This document shows, one piece after another, positions 24,855-35,309 of a stretch of 64,000 bases of DNA. The notes under the pieces are model-generated. The model was not told the DNA's origin, made no database searches, and was given only the letters and a program-made list of their open reading frames with translations. Location of the stretch: assembly GCF_022682495.2 (NCBI RefSeq), contig NC_071399.1, forward strand, positions 4,941,342 to 5,005,341, in the 5' to 3' direction. Source of the DNA: Desmodus rotundus. Its lineage: Eukaryota > Chordata > Mammalia > Chiroptera > Phyllostomidae. Numbering within the stretch: the first letter of the stretch is position 1; each line of letters opens with the position of its first letter. The translations under genes and the position numbers were made by a program.

Positions 24855-25302
24855 TAAGCACACACAGATACATGAAGTGTTCATGCATACATGCAGTGTA
24901 TACTTAAAATATATCTTTGCCAAGATACAGAAAAAAATCCAGGAGCAGTGTAAATATATACTTTTATGACTGATTTTTATAAGGCTTCAAATCTATCACT
25001 TCACTAATGAGAACTTTTTTCCTCTTTCCTGAAAATTCTTTCTAAAAACTTCAGTACACAGGCCACAACTCTAGTATTTAATGTTGAAAAGGAAGGTCAC
25101 TTAAGAAGTGGGAGTAATGTGCCACCTTCTTGAGTGAGGATATCTGCTTAAATTATTGGGAACTCTTCTGCCTGGGAGATCTTTCTCCTCTCCATGTGTT
25201 AACTCACTTGATCGCTTGTTTATATTGCTATGTACTCATAGATATTTATTTAATACTTTTTGTTGTAATCCAAGACTTCTTTGTTTTGTTGCCCTGTGCT
25301 TA
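24855..25302. other. Unassigned DNA left of the solo LTR
   Basis: AT-rich, no gene or named repeat. It ends at the GTGACT target site of the LTR at 25303-25308. Confidence 0.5.
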
Positions 25303-25308
25303 GTGACT
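25303..25308 (+). repeat. Left 6-bp target-site duplication of the LTR
   Basis: GTGACT, identical to 27123-27128 on the other side. It marks the integration point. Confidence 0.75.
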
Positions 25309-25880
25309 TGTGGGGAACTGTTCCAAGCGTGGGAAATGTGGCTCAGCCCCTACTCGGAAAAGCCAGTGGGGAGCGAGGCTGGCGGGCAAGACCCACTGTT
25401 ACAGAGCAGGGCAGGGGGTGGTTCACGATAAATTATTACAGAAAGGATTCCTCCTTTCTGTCTCTGGAGGTTCCCTCCCCCACGCCCACCTGCTAGGTTC
25501 GAAATGCCTGCTGCCAGAGGAAAGACGTCTCTCAATGCCAGAGACTGGTGAAAAGGAAAGGAATTGTTTATTTAAAAGTTACACAGACTTGGAGTAATGG
25601 CTTAATGTCTTCAGTAAGATACTAAAGTCCTCTAGAATACCCACAGATGCACAGTCCTTCCCTCTCCCTGTGCCCAGTCCGGGGTACCGTGTCTCAGGAA
25701 AAGAAGTAGAAGTCCGTGATTCAGGCTCCCGGCACCATCAGCTGTGTGGCTGCTGCAATCTCCAGTTAATCCAAAGCCATGCGGCACCTTCTCATGGCCC
25801 ACCAGCAAGAGTCCTTCCTCCCCTTTTCTTCCCGGCAAAGTCTCTCCTGCTGCCTAAGCCGAGTGGCAAAAAGAAGCACC

Positions 25881-26090
25881 CCAAACCACATGGTCCTCTC
25901 TACTGTCCTTCAGAACCGCATGGTCCTTTTCCCCATTTCAGAACCGCATGGTCCTCTCTTTACTTCACCAAAGCTGCCTGATCCTGGCCCTCTTCCTTTC
26001 CCCTCAGAACCTCGTGGCACTCCCATTTACTTCAGAACGGTGTGGCCCCCTATTTACTTCAGAGCCGCATGGTCTACTACTCTCTATGGC
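25881..26090 (+). repeat. Degenerate ~28-30-bp tandem array inside the LTR
   Basis: About six copies of a unit around CAGAACCGCATGGTCCTCTC plus a TTTACTT-type spacer, starting near 25882, 25911, 25939, 26005, 26033 and 26059. Later copies diverge, for example CAGAACGGTGTGGCCCCC and CAGAGCCGCATGGTCTAC, and one degenerate unit sits near 25970. The array lies in the presumed U3. U3 tandem repeats often act as enhancers in retroviral LTRs; that role is inferred here. Confidence 0.7.
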
Positions 26091-26322
26091 TGCCGGGCCT
26101 CGGTTTAAATCCCAGCACCCATCTTCCTTTGCAGCCCATTTCCGACTCCTCCTACAGTCAGCTACACCTGCCAGCATCCCCGTATTCTTCCAGCTTTACT
26201 GGGCTGCCATAGTAAGTCTGGGCAGGTGTGGCCCATGGCGTGGAGCCAATCATCTCCAAGCTCTCCCACAAGCCCTGTAACCAGGGGGAATTGCTTCCCA
26301 GTCCCATCTTGGGTGGAATTTG

Positions 26323-26492
26323 GTCCCATCCCCCTGGCTCAAAGCATGGCCACAGCTACTTAACACATCTATGAAACCAGTTAAAGGTTATAGATATGTT
26401 AAATGACCGTGCCAGGGGTTAGCTGCAAAGCTCTTGCTACCCAAAACAGCTCTGAATGGCCCTGTTCCATGTGTCCCATCCCCCCTGGCTCA
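26323..26492 (+). repeat. Direct repeat pair inside the LTR
   Basis: GTCCCATCCCCCTGGCTCA at 26323-26341 recurs with one extra C at 26473-26492, about 150 bp apart. This may be a segmental duplication within U3 and could partly explain the LTR's length. Confidence 0.6.
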
Positions 26493-26929
26493 GGCCTGTG
26501 GGGGTGAGGACATCCTACATACATTTTTCTAATATTTCCTGGACACCTTGAGTTCTGGACCCCATTACAAATCCCTTCTTGGGGCCCTCCTCTTGGCTGC
26601 ACCCTGCTTCACCACATCCATGGATAAGTTCTCCAGTGGGAAATCAGGCCTGCATTGTACCTAGACTGCTATGAGACTTGCTCTTGCTAAAAACTCCGTC
26701 ACCCTGAGGCCAGCAAATGTTTACTGAGTATCTTTATCTTCCTGAAATCTGGGCTAGACCTTCCAGGTATGGAACCTAGCCCTTTGGACCACTTCTCCCT
26801 TTACATTGAAAATATCCTCCTTTGATGTATTCAGAGACACCCTCTCCCGTGTCTGCAAAGATAACCACCCAAAACAAACCTTTGCATAGTAAAAGAGGAT
26901 CTTCTTTGATGTAAGGGGCCGGGAAAACC

Positions 26930-26935
26930 AATAAA
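26930..26935 (+). promoter_or_regulatory. LTR polyadenylation signal
   Basis: AATAAA in the context CCAATAAAAGCTTG, 187 bp before the LTR end, the usual place for the R-region poly(A) signal. It supports plus-strand orientation of the LTR. Confidence 0.55.
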
Positions 26936-27122
26936 AGCTTGTCAAGGCAAGGGTCTTGGCCCTTCCCCCTTGAGGGAGTGGCCGAGGTGCTCAGAAGCAC
27001 TCTCCTCTTGAGAGAGTGGCCCTGCAATCCCTTTCCCCCTACAGGACCTCTGTAGTCTGTGTGTTTGTGTATTGGAATACTGCAACCTCAACAGCAGATC
27101 TTGTGGGCCGAGATCTGCGTCA

Positions 27123-27128
27123 GTGACT
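27123..27128 (+). repeat. Right 6-bp target-site duplication of the LTR
   Basis: GTGACT, identical to 25303-25308. Both copies are intact, suggesting the insertion is not among the oldest here. Confidence 0.75.
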
Positions 27129-27289
27129 TTCTTCTAAACAGTACAGGATGGAAATGAGGAAGAAAGAATACAGTGGAGAAGCTGGACAAAAACGAATTCT
27201 GCCAGGGGATCAAGGTCAGTACCAAGTGCCACGCTGGTAGTACATACACTTGATATAAGGTGACAGGAATGACAGTTAACCTCTGTGGT
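27129..27289. other. Unassigned DNA right of the LTR
   Basis: Short purine-rich stretch with no gene or named repeat. Confidence 0.4.
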
Positions 27290-27575
27290 CTTGCTCCCCA
27301 CACTCATAGCCTTCATCGCCTCTTGTGAAACAACCATACAAATCCCAGTAAAGAGTCATTCTACAGAATGCCTGACCTGTAATTTTTAAAACTGCTAAGG
27401 TCATCAAACACAGGGACTGTCTGAGAAACTCTCCTAGTTGAGAGGAGCCTAAAGGAAGGAGAACCCTAAATGTAATATGGTATGGGGGAAATAATAAAAG
27501 GGGGAAATGACACATATATTAAAAAACAATTGATGATCTATCCATGGACTTAAAATGACTCTTTGGGAAAATGGA
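27290..27575 (+). repeat. Old interspersed repeat, family not named
   Basis: GAAACAACCATACAAATCCC, then 'gagtcattctacagaatgcc' and TGACCTGTAATTTTTAAAAC, then AGAGGAGCCTAAAGGA resemble in order a common old mammalian LINE-like repeat. The copy is decayed and I cannot give its name. Minus-strand frames across 27088-27515 are shadows. Confidence 0.45.
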
Positions 27576-28788
27576 ACTCACTTTAGAGAAGCACTTCGGA
27601 CGAAAAACATAGTTAGAAGTCTGAAGGCGGAACACTGGAGCATGACTTAGGATCACAGCAGCAGGTTGCTCTTTCAGGAAACTGGGCAGGGATGAGACAG
27701 AAATGGAGCAGGGACTAAGAAGTCAAGACTGAGAGGGACGTAGGTGTCTTTGTTTTTAGGTGATCCAAGAGTAGAAGATCTGAAAGAATGCCAGAAAAAA
27801 ACCAGAGAAGAATCAAATAAATTAGGAATCCCATGGATAAAAGTTTTTAAAAAACTAATAAAGCACATGAACTGAGGGCTCACAAAAGCCTTTTTTCCAC
27901 AAAGTAAATCCTTGCTTGTTTAATAGCACACAAGCGAGCGGCTTTGGCATTTTCTGTGTGTGCTAACATTTCTCCCAGTATGTGCTTTGCAGTCCCTAAA
28001 AGTATCTCTTAATTGTATTCTGAGCATATTTTCCAAAACAAAGTGGTCTGAAAAGGTGACCAAATATTGAGGTTACAACACTCCAAAAATAGAAAAATAC
28101 CTGGTTGACATACTTAATGAACATAGAAATCTCACGGGGTTTAGGAATTCAACTGTCACACTTAATGTAATTAACAGATACATGTTCAACGTATTAAAGT
28201 TTTTCTGTCAATTTAGCAGCTGGGTTTGCACAAATAACTAACTTTTCAATGGCTATTTTAACCAAATAACTACATATTCTGTTTCCTTGTAACTGATTGG
28301 AAAAAGAGTCAGAAAATCAGCTGAATAGACCCAAACGTCCTTCTTAGTATAAAATGTACATTTAACATTAGAATTAATTATCAATATATACAATATGTAA
28401 AGACAGAATAGAGAAATAGCATGTTTGGTATTATATCCAAAAAATACAAGATTTCCACCAAGCTATGTCATTTCTGTTAACACACACATACATTTTGGTA
28501 GTGACTATATTATAAAGTAGAATTAAAACTATTTTGTGGAATAGTGTATTTTGATAAATTATAATTAAAGTGGAAATATGTGAAGCAAATTGTTATATTT
28601 ATTATTTCAAATGGTAATTTTATTTCCTTGGGACTAAACCCTCAATAAATTGAGAGAAAATTTTTTGTCTATTGGAAAGTTGTGATGGAGTCCGTCTTTG
28701 GAATGTACTCTGTCTGTGTGAGAGAGAGAACATACTGGGTACTGTAATGATAGCTAATTTTTAGTGATAATACTTTCTTAAACCCAAG
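27576..28788. other. Unassigned AT-rich DNA
   Basis: No gene or named repeat. The 69-codon minus frame at 27674-27883 has no recognisable content. The stretch ends with the CCAAG that may be the MLT1 target site. Confidence 0.45.
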
Positions 28789-29262
28789 TGTGGTAGACAG
28801 AATAATAATAATTTAAAGATGCCCATGTCTTAATACCCAGAGTCTGTGATTGTGAGTATGTTACCTACCACAGCCAATGGACTTTGCAGTTGTTATTAAA
28901 TTAAAAATGCTGTAGAGATTCTCTTGGATTGTCTGGGGGAGTCCAGTGTAATCAAAAGGGTTCTAATGGAAATGGTTGGTGGTGGGGGGAGGGCAGAGTC
29001 AGAGAGGGGCTGTGATGACTGTAACAGAGGTTGGGATTGTGGAGCAAGGACTAAAGAGGGTCTCTAGAAGCTGGAAAAGGCGAGGAAGCAGTTTCCAGGC
29101 CCTGCCCCCTGTCCTGCCATTCAGGGCCTTCAAAAAGAATGCAGAGTCCCTGACTGCATTTACATTTCTCGTGTCCAGAACTACAACATTATCCAGTTCT
29201 GTTGTTTTAAGCCACTAAGTTGGTATAACTTTTTATTACAACAGTAATAAAAATTTAATACA
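28789..29262 (+). mobile_element. MLT1-type LTR (MaLR/ERVL)
   Basis: Starts TGTGGTAGACAGAATAATAA at 28789. It continues with AAAGATGCCCATGTCTTAAT, TGGACTTTGCAGTTGTTATT, TCTCTAGAAGCTGGAAAAGG and GTTGTTTTAAGCCACTAAGT, and ends TACA at 29262, the MLT1 order throughout. Flanks CCAAG (28784-28788) and GCAAG (29263-29267) fit a 5-bp duplication with one change. At 474 bp it is near full length for a MaLR LTR. The 80-codon frame at 28976-29218 lies inside and is not a gene. Confidence 0.85.
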
Positions 29263-31330
29263 GCAAGTACATTCTAATGCAATCAGCCACACTCAAGACA
29301 GTATGTTGAATGCTTTTTTTCCCCATAATTATGGCTGTATCTTAAAAATTGTTTACCTAATCATTTTAAATAGAGGTAAATTAAGGAAAAAAAAACACGT
29401 CAATGAAAGCATTTCAGAAAGAGTGAGCAAATTTGCAGGATTCACTGTTACCCTTTTAAATAATGAGTAATTCACATTAATTCTGCTTCTAGTGAAGGAG
29501 AAGGTAAAGTCTTAGTAGGCGGGATTTGGTAATGTGCATGCCAAAAAGGAAGCATGACGAGTCCTCTGACATCTTAGAGACATGGTCTGCAGCAGGAATG
29601 ACAAAGGACAGTACTCTACCACAGCTCTGTGTTTCTAGGGTGCATCTACTTTTTAGGGAACAGCTGTACCAGAAGCATAGAACATGACCAGAGAAATAAG
29701 AGCAGGTGAACTGGATCCCTCATTTTATTGAGTTATCATGTTAAGCCCTCTACCGCTAATATTTAAACAGTTATCTGGAGAGAGAAACATTTCTATTTAA
29801 TTTAAGCTGTTGTTATTCAGTCTTTCTATAGCAACCAAATCATGGTTCATAACTAATGTGTTGTGATAAGTACACAGACACCACAAAGGAAAAAAGGGAG
29901 GGGCAAATTATGCAAATGAATAGTGGGGGCAAATGGCAGTGATTGTTCCAAAGCTAATAGTAAAATACCTAGGGGTTTGACAAAATATCGATCAAAATGT
30001 TGTTTTACCCAAAATGTCAATATCCATTTTAATAAAAATATCAACTATATGAAAACCATGTAAGAGTACTAAGGCCTCAAAATGTTTACATTTATTTATT
30101 GTTTTCCAGAAAGCTACTGGAGAATATGTTTTATAAAAATGATAAAAGTCAAGCATGAAAAGAAGAAAAATAGAGGACACAGAAAATAAGTGTTCAGTGT
30201 AGGAAAAAAGCACATAGACTCCCCAGATGCACAAAAAAAGGAGCTCCGTGACCACAGTTGTTCGGCTGGTCTAGAACACAACCAAGGCAGACTGTAAGTT
30301 GAAGAGAGAACATTTCAGGAGAATGAATCTAAGAAAAAATAAATGTAATAAATGATGGTTTACCTGACAGATTACTTGAGCATGTTGAGAGGCATTTCAC
30401 AGAAAGTCTGGGTTAATCAATCAATGAGAGGCAGGAAGAAAATATACACAGACACAACAGTGAAATAATTATTATCTCCAAGAAAAGCACACGGTTGTCT
30501 AAAACAGGAGATGCAACCACAATAAATGATGGTACTCGTTCTTAAAACTATTTATGACCATCACAGTGCAATCACTACATACTGAACCAGAAATTGAGAT
30601 TCGAGAGTATTGGGAAAAGTGTGCGGTGAGGGAAATGGGGAAGAGGACGTTAAATAAGAAGGTTGCAGTCTCATCTTTCACAGAAGGCTGTTGACTGCCT
30701 TACAAAAAGAGAAACCTAAGAATGGTGGTATAAGGTGTACCAGCGGTATGTAGAGATTTAGTGAACCCTGCCGGAAGAAACAGGTGAGTGAGTGCCATGG
30801 GCTTGCCTCTGAGGAGTGGAAGTCAGGGATATGAGGGATCAGGCATGCACTGCTATCCTTAGTTTTACACCTTAGGGTGCTATTAGTTTTATAAACCATA
30901 TTCATATATTAAAATTAAAATTTAAATTTAAAACAACCATCCTCTTACAGTTTTTGCTTTTGGCCCCATAAAATTTCCCAAGGAAAAGAGATGCAGGTCC
31001 CCCACCCATTAGGTGGTTAGGGTGTTAGAAAACTGTCTGGTCCAATCAGTTTTATTTGCCTGCAGCACCTTGGCCCAATCCCAGCCTAAAACACAGCCCC
31101 TGGAGAAGCCCTGTTTCTGTTTCCGGGCACTAGCCACCCCTGCACACGCCTACTCACCAAGTGGGGCCCAGTATTTCAGTGGGAAGAGGGCATTCTGGTG
31201 AAGCAGGGTATTAGATTTAACCCAATCTACGCAGCCGACTTAGTGTATTGTTCAATCCTTATCCAAAATCCAAATAAATGGTGCGGATTTCATATTAATT
31301 TCCTTTGAGGTGCAAGACTCGTTTCAAATG
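29263..31330. other. Unassigned DNA
   Basis: No gene or confident repeat. Short opposed frames at 29853-30255 and 30499-30905 have no domain. A C-rich patch at 31000-31200 holds a 62-codon frame (31013-31201) without recognisable content. Confidence 0.45.
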
Positions 31331-31483
31331 CTACATGGTGGGGGATGGAGACTTGACTTCTTGGAGATGTGAGTTGGGGTGGTGAACACACAAGAGCGTA
31401 CAGATGATGTGTTGTAGAATTGTGTGCCAGAAACTTGTATAATTTTGTTAATCAACATAATCCTGATAAATTCAATAAAAAAA
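31331..31483 (+). mobile_element. L1 3' UTR end
   Basis: TTGGGGTGGTGAACACACAA, CAGATGATGTGTTGTAGAAT and a terminal 'aataaattcaataaa'-like tail match the last 150 bp of the bat L1 3' UTR in sense orientation. It is 5'-truncated and closely related to the end of the element at 51390-51985. Confidence 0.7.
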
Positions 31484-31770
31484 TCTCACTGGCAGGTACA
31501 TGCTGTTACATTATTCTTTGCACTTTTTATGTTGAAAATAACATGTAAAAATGAGGATAAGCATACCTATTCAATGAATTTTCCCGTATGTTTGGTACAC
31601 ATTTTCTTAAAAATATAACTCTTCAATAAAACGCACTAATTAAGTAAAAAGACTATTTTTAAGAAATGAGAAGAAACGGCAAAGTACTTACTCTATTTTC
31701 AAATAATTTAATACCATTGAATCATAATCAATAGCTCTATGGAAAAGCCTATACAAATCCTTCTGTAACT

Positions 31771-31982
31771 TTTTTTTTTAAAGATTTTATTTATTTTTAG
31801 ACAGAGGGGAAGGGAGACAGAAAGAGAGGGAGAGAAACATCAACATGTGGTTGGTTGCCTCTCACACACCCCAACTGGGGGACCTGGCCCACAACCTGGG
31901 CATGTGGCCTGACTGGGAATCGAACCACAATCCTTGGGTTTGCAAGCCGGCACTCAATCCACTGAGCTACACCAGTCAGGGC
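31771..31982 (-). mobile_element. VES SINE, antisense
   Basis: Begins with an antisense A-tail (TTTTTTTTTAAAGATTTTAT). It then carries the reversed purine-rich block, CTGACTGGGAATCGAACC (B-box complement) and ACTGAGCTACACCAGTCAGG (A-box complement), ending CAGGGC at 31982. AACTTTT before and after fits a short target duplication. Nearly full length. Confidence 0.92.
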
Positions 31983-33094
31983 AACTTTTAATAAAGATTA
32001 TCTTACTGTGACATACAATAAAGAAATAATTTATACCTTTGTTTTTGTAGTTTTTGTTTCTTTCCCTCCATCATTTCTTTCCTCTTTCCTTTTCTTTACA
32101 AACTTTTTCTCTTAGGAAATTATTTTGTTTATCTCTTCCAGAAATACCAGATTATGTGCACACTGCCCCCAAACAATAGCCAGAGAAAACCTCATCAAGG
32201 GAGTGCAGCACGTAATGAGTTTATGTCTGTATCTCTGTTACAAATGTATCTAAAGTGACATCTCAGGGCCCGTTAATGAGATTGCTTATGTAAGGGAACC
32301 TGGTAATAGGATCATACCAAATCCAATTATTTAGAGATAATGTTAACAAAAATTAAATTAATTACTGTTCAATTTGCCCTTCACACGAAAAAATTGTAAA
32401 AGAAGCTAACCAGAAACATGCCACAATAGTAGCGATGAAATGTCATATTTTAGGATCAATTTGAGGGAAAAAAAATGTTTGCAAGCCCATCAACAACTGA
32501 TTCTCCTTGAGCTTCTGAGACTACATTAGGCAGGTCATTCTTCCCTCCAAAAATTACACATACTATTCCATTTTCTAAAGTGCTCTTCCATGTACAATTT
32601 GTTTCTCCTTCAGCACTACTAAAAAGTCCCTCACACCTCACACGAGACATTCTTAGCCTCAGTTCCAGTTGTTGTAATGGTAGCCGCCAGTCCCTATATA
32701 TCACAGATGTGTTTTCATTTGTCTCAACTCCTATACTTTGGTAATAGAAGTTCTTGTCACAGGAATCAGGTGGCTTTCTGGGCAAAATATTTAGGTAAAT
32801 GTTCCTTAGATAACTAATCACAATGTGCAGAAATCAGTTGAGATATGATGTTAAGAGAACCATAACTCCTGACTACAGAATTGATTGTGTCACTTATGTA
32901 TGTAAAAATGAAAATATTTTTAAAATATGGACTTAATTGCTTCTGATTCTCTGCATTACATCAGAATATGGTGTTAATATTTAGCTACTACGATATTCAT
33001 TCTGTCTCATGCAAGGATGAGAGGGAAGAAAGACAAAAATAAGACTATTTTCTTTATAGCATGTTATCAAAATGTGTCAGAAGTATAACATTAT
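31983..33094. other. Unassigned DNA with a candidate conserved stretch
   Basis: No gene proven. A 121-codon minus frame at 32456-32821 shows no domain I recognise. Positions 32205-32345 are TAAT/ATTA-rich with balanced composition and could be a conserved non-coding element. Confidence 0.35.
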
Positions 33095-33245
33095 ATTCAT
33101 TCATTCCATAATGTTTAGAGAGACAACTGTGCACCAGGCATTCTAGTTGCAGATAGTATAGATAGAGCATGGCATAGACAGAATTCCTGTTCTCAAAGGA
33201 CTCACCTGCATTCATTCTCTGGGAGAGACAGTAAGAGAGCAGGAT
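33095..33245 (-). mobile_element. L2 LINE 3' end, antisense
   Basis: ATTCATTCATTCC at the left edge is the reversed L2 tail. It is followed by CTGTGCACCAGGCATTCTAG and CCTGTTCTCAAAGGACTCAC, decayed forms of the L2 3' UTR on the opposite strand. An old mammal-wide insertion. Confidence 0.65.
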
Positions 33246-33248
33246 ATT

Positions 33249-33261
33249 TAAAAATATAATA
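33249..33261 (+). repeat. Left 13-bp target duplication of HAL1
   Basis: TAAAAATATAATA, identical to 35083-35095. It marks LINE-mediated insertion. Confidence 0.8.
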
Positions 33262-35082
33262 CAGGGACTTCCGGCCAAGATGGAGGCATAGGCAGATACA
33301 CTGTGCCTCCTTGCACAACCAAAAGAAGGACAACAACAGATTTAAAAACAACCAGAACTGCCAGAAAATCTAACTGTATGGAAGTCTGACAACCAAAGAG
33401 TTAAAGAAGAAACATTCATCCAGACCTGTGGGAGGGGCAGACGAGCAGCCGGGCAGAGAGGACTCACAACAAGGCAGCAGGATCTGGGCAGGCAAGGCGG
33501 TGTCTGGTGGAGTGGGTGGTCCCACATTTTCATGCAGATAAAACAGGAGGAACAACGGGGGACCGAGACGTACCACGCAACCCAGAGCTCCAGCTCAGGG
33601 AAATAAAACCTCAAAACCTCTGACTAAAAAAACCTGTGGGGGTTGCGGCAGTGGTAGAAATTCCCAGCCTCACAGGAGAGTTTGCTGGAGAGACCCACAG
33701 GGTCCTAGAACGTACACAAATCCACCCCGCTGGGAATCAGCACCAGAACGTCCCAATTTGCTTGTGGGTGGTGGTGGAAGTGATCACAATACAGCGACAT
33801 GTGTTGCCCCCCCCCAACATACCTAAGGCTCTTCCCCTTAGTCCGTAACAGCAGCGCCAAGCCAAAAAAGTAATGGCCCAAATGAAAGAACAGATCAAAG
33901 CTCCAGAAAAAATACATTGAAATGATGAAGAGAAAGCCAACCTATCAGATGCAGAGTTCAAAACACTGGTCATCAGGATGCTCACAGAAGTGATTGAGTA
34001 TGGTTGCAAATTAGAGGAAAGAGTGAAGGCTATGACAAGTGAAATAAAGGGAAATGTATAGGGAACTAACAGTGATGATAAGGAAACTGGGACTCAAATC
34101 AATGGTTTGTAGTAGAAGGAAGAAATAAACATTCCACCAGAACAGAATGAAGAAATAAGAATCCAAAAAACGAGGAGAGGCTTAGGAACCTCCAGAACAA
34201 CTTTAAACAATCCAACATCCAAATCATAGGGGTGCCAGAAGGAGAAGAGGAAGAGAAAGAAATTGAAAACTTATCTGAAAAAAATAATGAAGGAGAACTT
34301 CCTGAATCTGGCCAAGGACATAGACTTCCAGGAAGTCCAGGAAGCTCAGAGAGTCCCAAAGATGCTGGACCCAAGAAAGCACACACCAAGGCAAATGGTA
34401 ATTATATTAGCCAAGATTAAAGATAAGGAGAGAATTTTAAAAGCAGCCTACAAAGGAGTTCCCATAAGACTCTCAGCTGACTTCTCAAAAGAAATCTTAC
34501 AGGCAAGAAGGGGCTGGAAAGAAGTATTCCAAATCACGAAAGGCAAGGACCTACATCCAAGATTACTCTATCCAGCAAAGCTATAATTTAGAATGGAAGG
34601 GCAGATAAAGTGCTTCCCAAGTAAGGTCAAGTTAAAGGAGTTCATCATCACCAAGTCCTTATTATATGAAATGCTAAAGGGACTTATCTAAGAAAAAGAA
34701 GATAAAAAATATGAACATGAAAATGACAACAACTATCAACAACCAAACCTAAAAATTAAAATAAAATAAAAACGAACTAAGCCAATAACTAGAACGGGAA
34801 CGGATTCACAGAAACAGAGATCACATGGAGGGTTATCAGCGGGGAGGGGGAGTGGGGCAAAGGTTACAGGGAATAGGAAGAACAAATGGTAGGTACAAAA
34901 TAGACAGGGGGTGGTTAAGAATAGTATAAGAAATGTAGAAGCCAAAGAATTTACATGTAGGACCCATGGACATGAACTAAGGGGTGGGGGGATGGTGTGG
35001 GAGGGGGTGTGCAAGATAGAGTGGAATAAAGGGGGGGAATGGGACAACTGTAATAGCATAATCAATAAAATAAATTAAAAAA
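33262..35082 (+). mobile_element. HAL1 (half-L1) retrotransposon, near full length
   Basis: The 1821-bp element lies between identical 13-bp target duplications. It starts CAGGGACTTCCGGCCAAGAT, a typical L1 5' end. About 600 bp of 5' UTR follow, then an ORF1-like coding remnant (33873-34691), then about 390 bp of 3' UTR ending CAACTGTAATAGCATAATCA and an A/T-rich tail. There is no ORF2: no endonuclease or reverse transcriptase sequence lies between the ORF1 stop and the tail. That is the defining layout of HAL1 elements, which depend on L1 enzymes. An internally deleted L1 copy is the alternative. Confidence 0.78.
33873..34691 (+). pseudogene. L1/HAL1 ORF1 protein remnant
   Basis: Starts at an ATG in ORF1 position; a TGA follows after 15 codons. 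The frame then continues with NLSDAEFKTLVIRMLTEV, the ORF1p N-terminal region, and acquires more stops near 34060 and 34110. Homology moves to another frame around 34190-34290 (IIGVPEGEEEE), then returns in the longest intact piece, 34263-34586, with PRQMVIILAKIKDKERI and IRLSADFSKEILQARR of the RNA-binding C-terminal half. An in-frame stop at 34584 and the natural stop at 34689 follow. The product would be an RNA-binding chaperone of the L1 RNP; this copy is dead. Confidence 0.75.
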
Positions 35083-35095
35083 TAAAAATATAATA
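35083..35095 (+). repeat. Right 13-bp target duplication of HAL1
   Basis: TAAAAATATAATA, identical to 33249-33261. Confidence 0.8.
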
Positions 35096-35309
35096 ATAAA
35101 GTAAGCCAACATCTACAAGATATTTCCAGGTAGAGAGTAGTGCTTTGAAAAAACAATGTAATAAACAGTAATGATGGAAACCATACACACTTGGTTGTTA
35201 AAGTAAATGTATCTGAGAAAATGAATTTCAGTTGAAATCTGAATGGTAACTAGGAAGGAAGCATTTTAAAATCTGGAGTCCAAACAAGGACATAAGGAAT
35301 GTAAGACAT

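Larger units (their letters stand above)
25309..27122 (+). mobile_element. Solo LTR, probably class II (ERV2/betaretrovirus-like), unusually long
   Basis: The block starts TGTGGGGAACTG at 25309 and ends GATCTGCGTCA at 27122. GTGACT flanks it perfectly at 25303-25308 and 27123-27128. TG...CA ends with a 6-bp duplication are the mark of class II endogenous retroviruses (class I usually 4 bp, ERVL 5 bp). AATAAA at 26930-26935 lies 187 bp before the right end, a plausible R/U5 position, giving plus orientation. No gag, pol or env lies between or beside it, so a recombined solo LTR is the simplest reading. At 1814 bp it is long for this class. It is GC-richer than its flanks, and the open frames inside have no recognised content. 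Confidence 0.75.

Noticed and set aside
24618..24969. 101-codon minus and 63-codon plus frames around 24.8 kb
   Set aside because: Both depend on the (CA)12 microsatellite, which stays open in all frames.
25881..26090. Regular repeats resembling a CRISPR-like array
   Set aside because: Units are adjacent and degenerate without unique spacers, inside an LTR of a mammalian genome.
25670..26280. Three overlapping ~105-110-codon plus frames inside the long LTR, recalling LTR-encoded proteins of some betaretroviruses
   Set aside because: The frames overlap one another across C-rich tandem repeats, and none shows membrane segments or motifs that would support an LTR-encoded accessory protein.
32456..32821. 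121-codon minus-strand frame as a possible exon or retrogene
   Set aside because: No domain recognised, no A-tail or target duplication; kept only as a note in the surrounding block.
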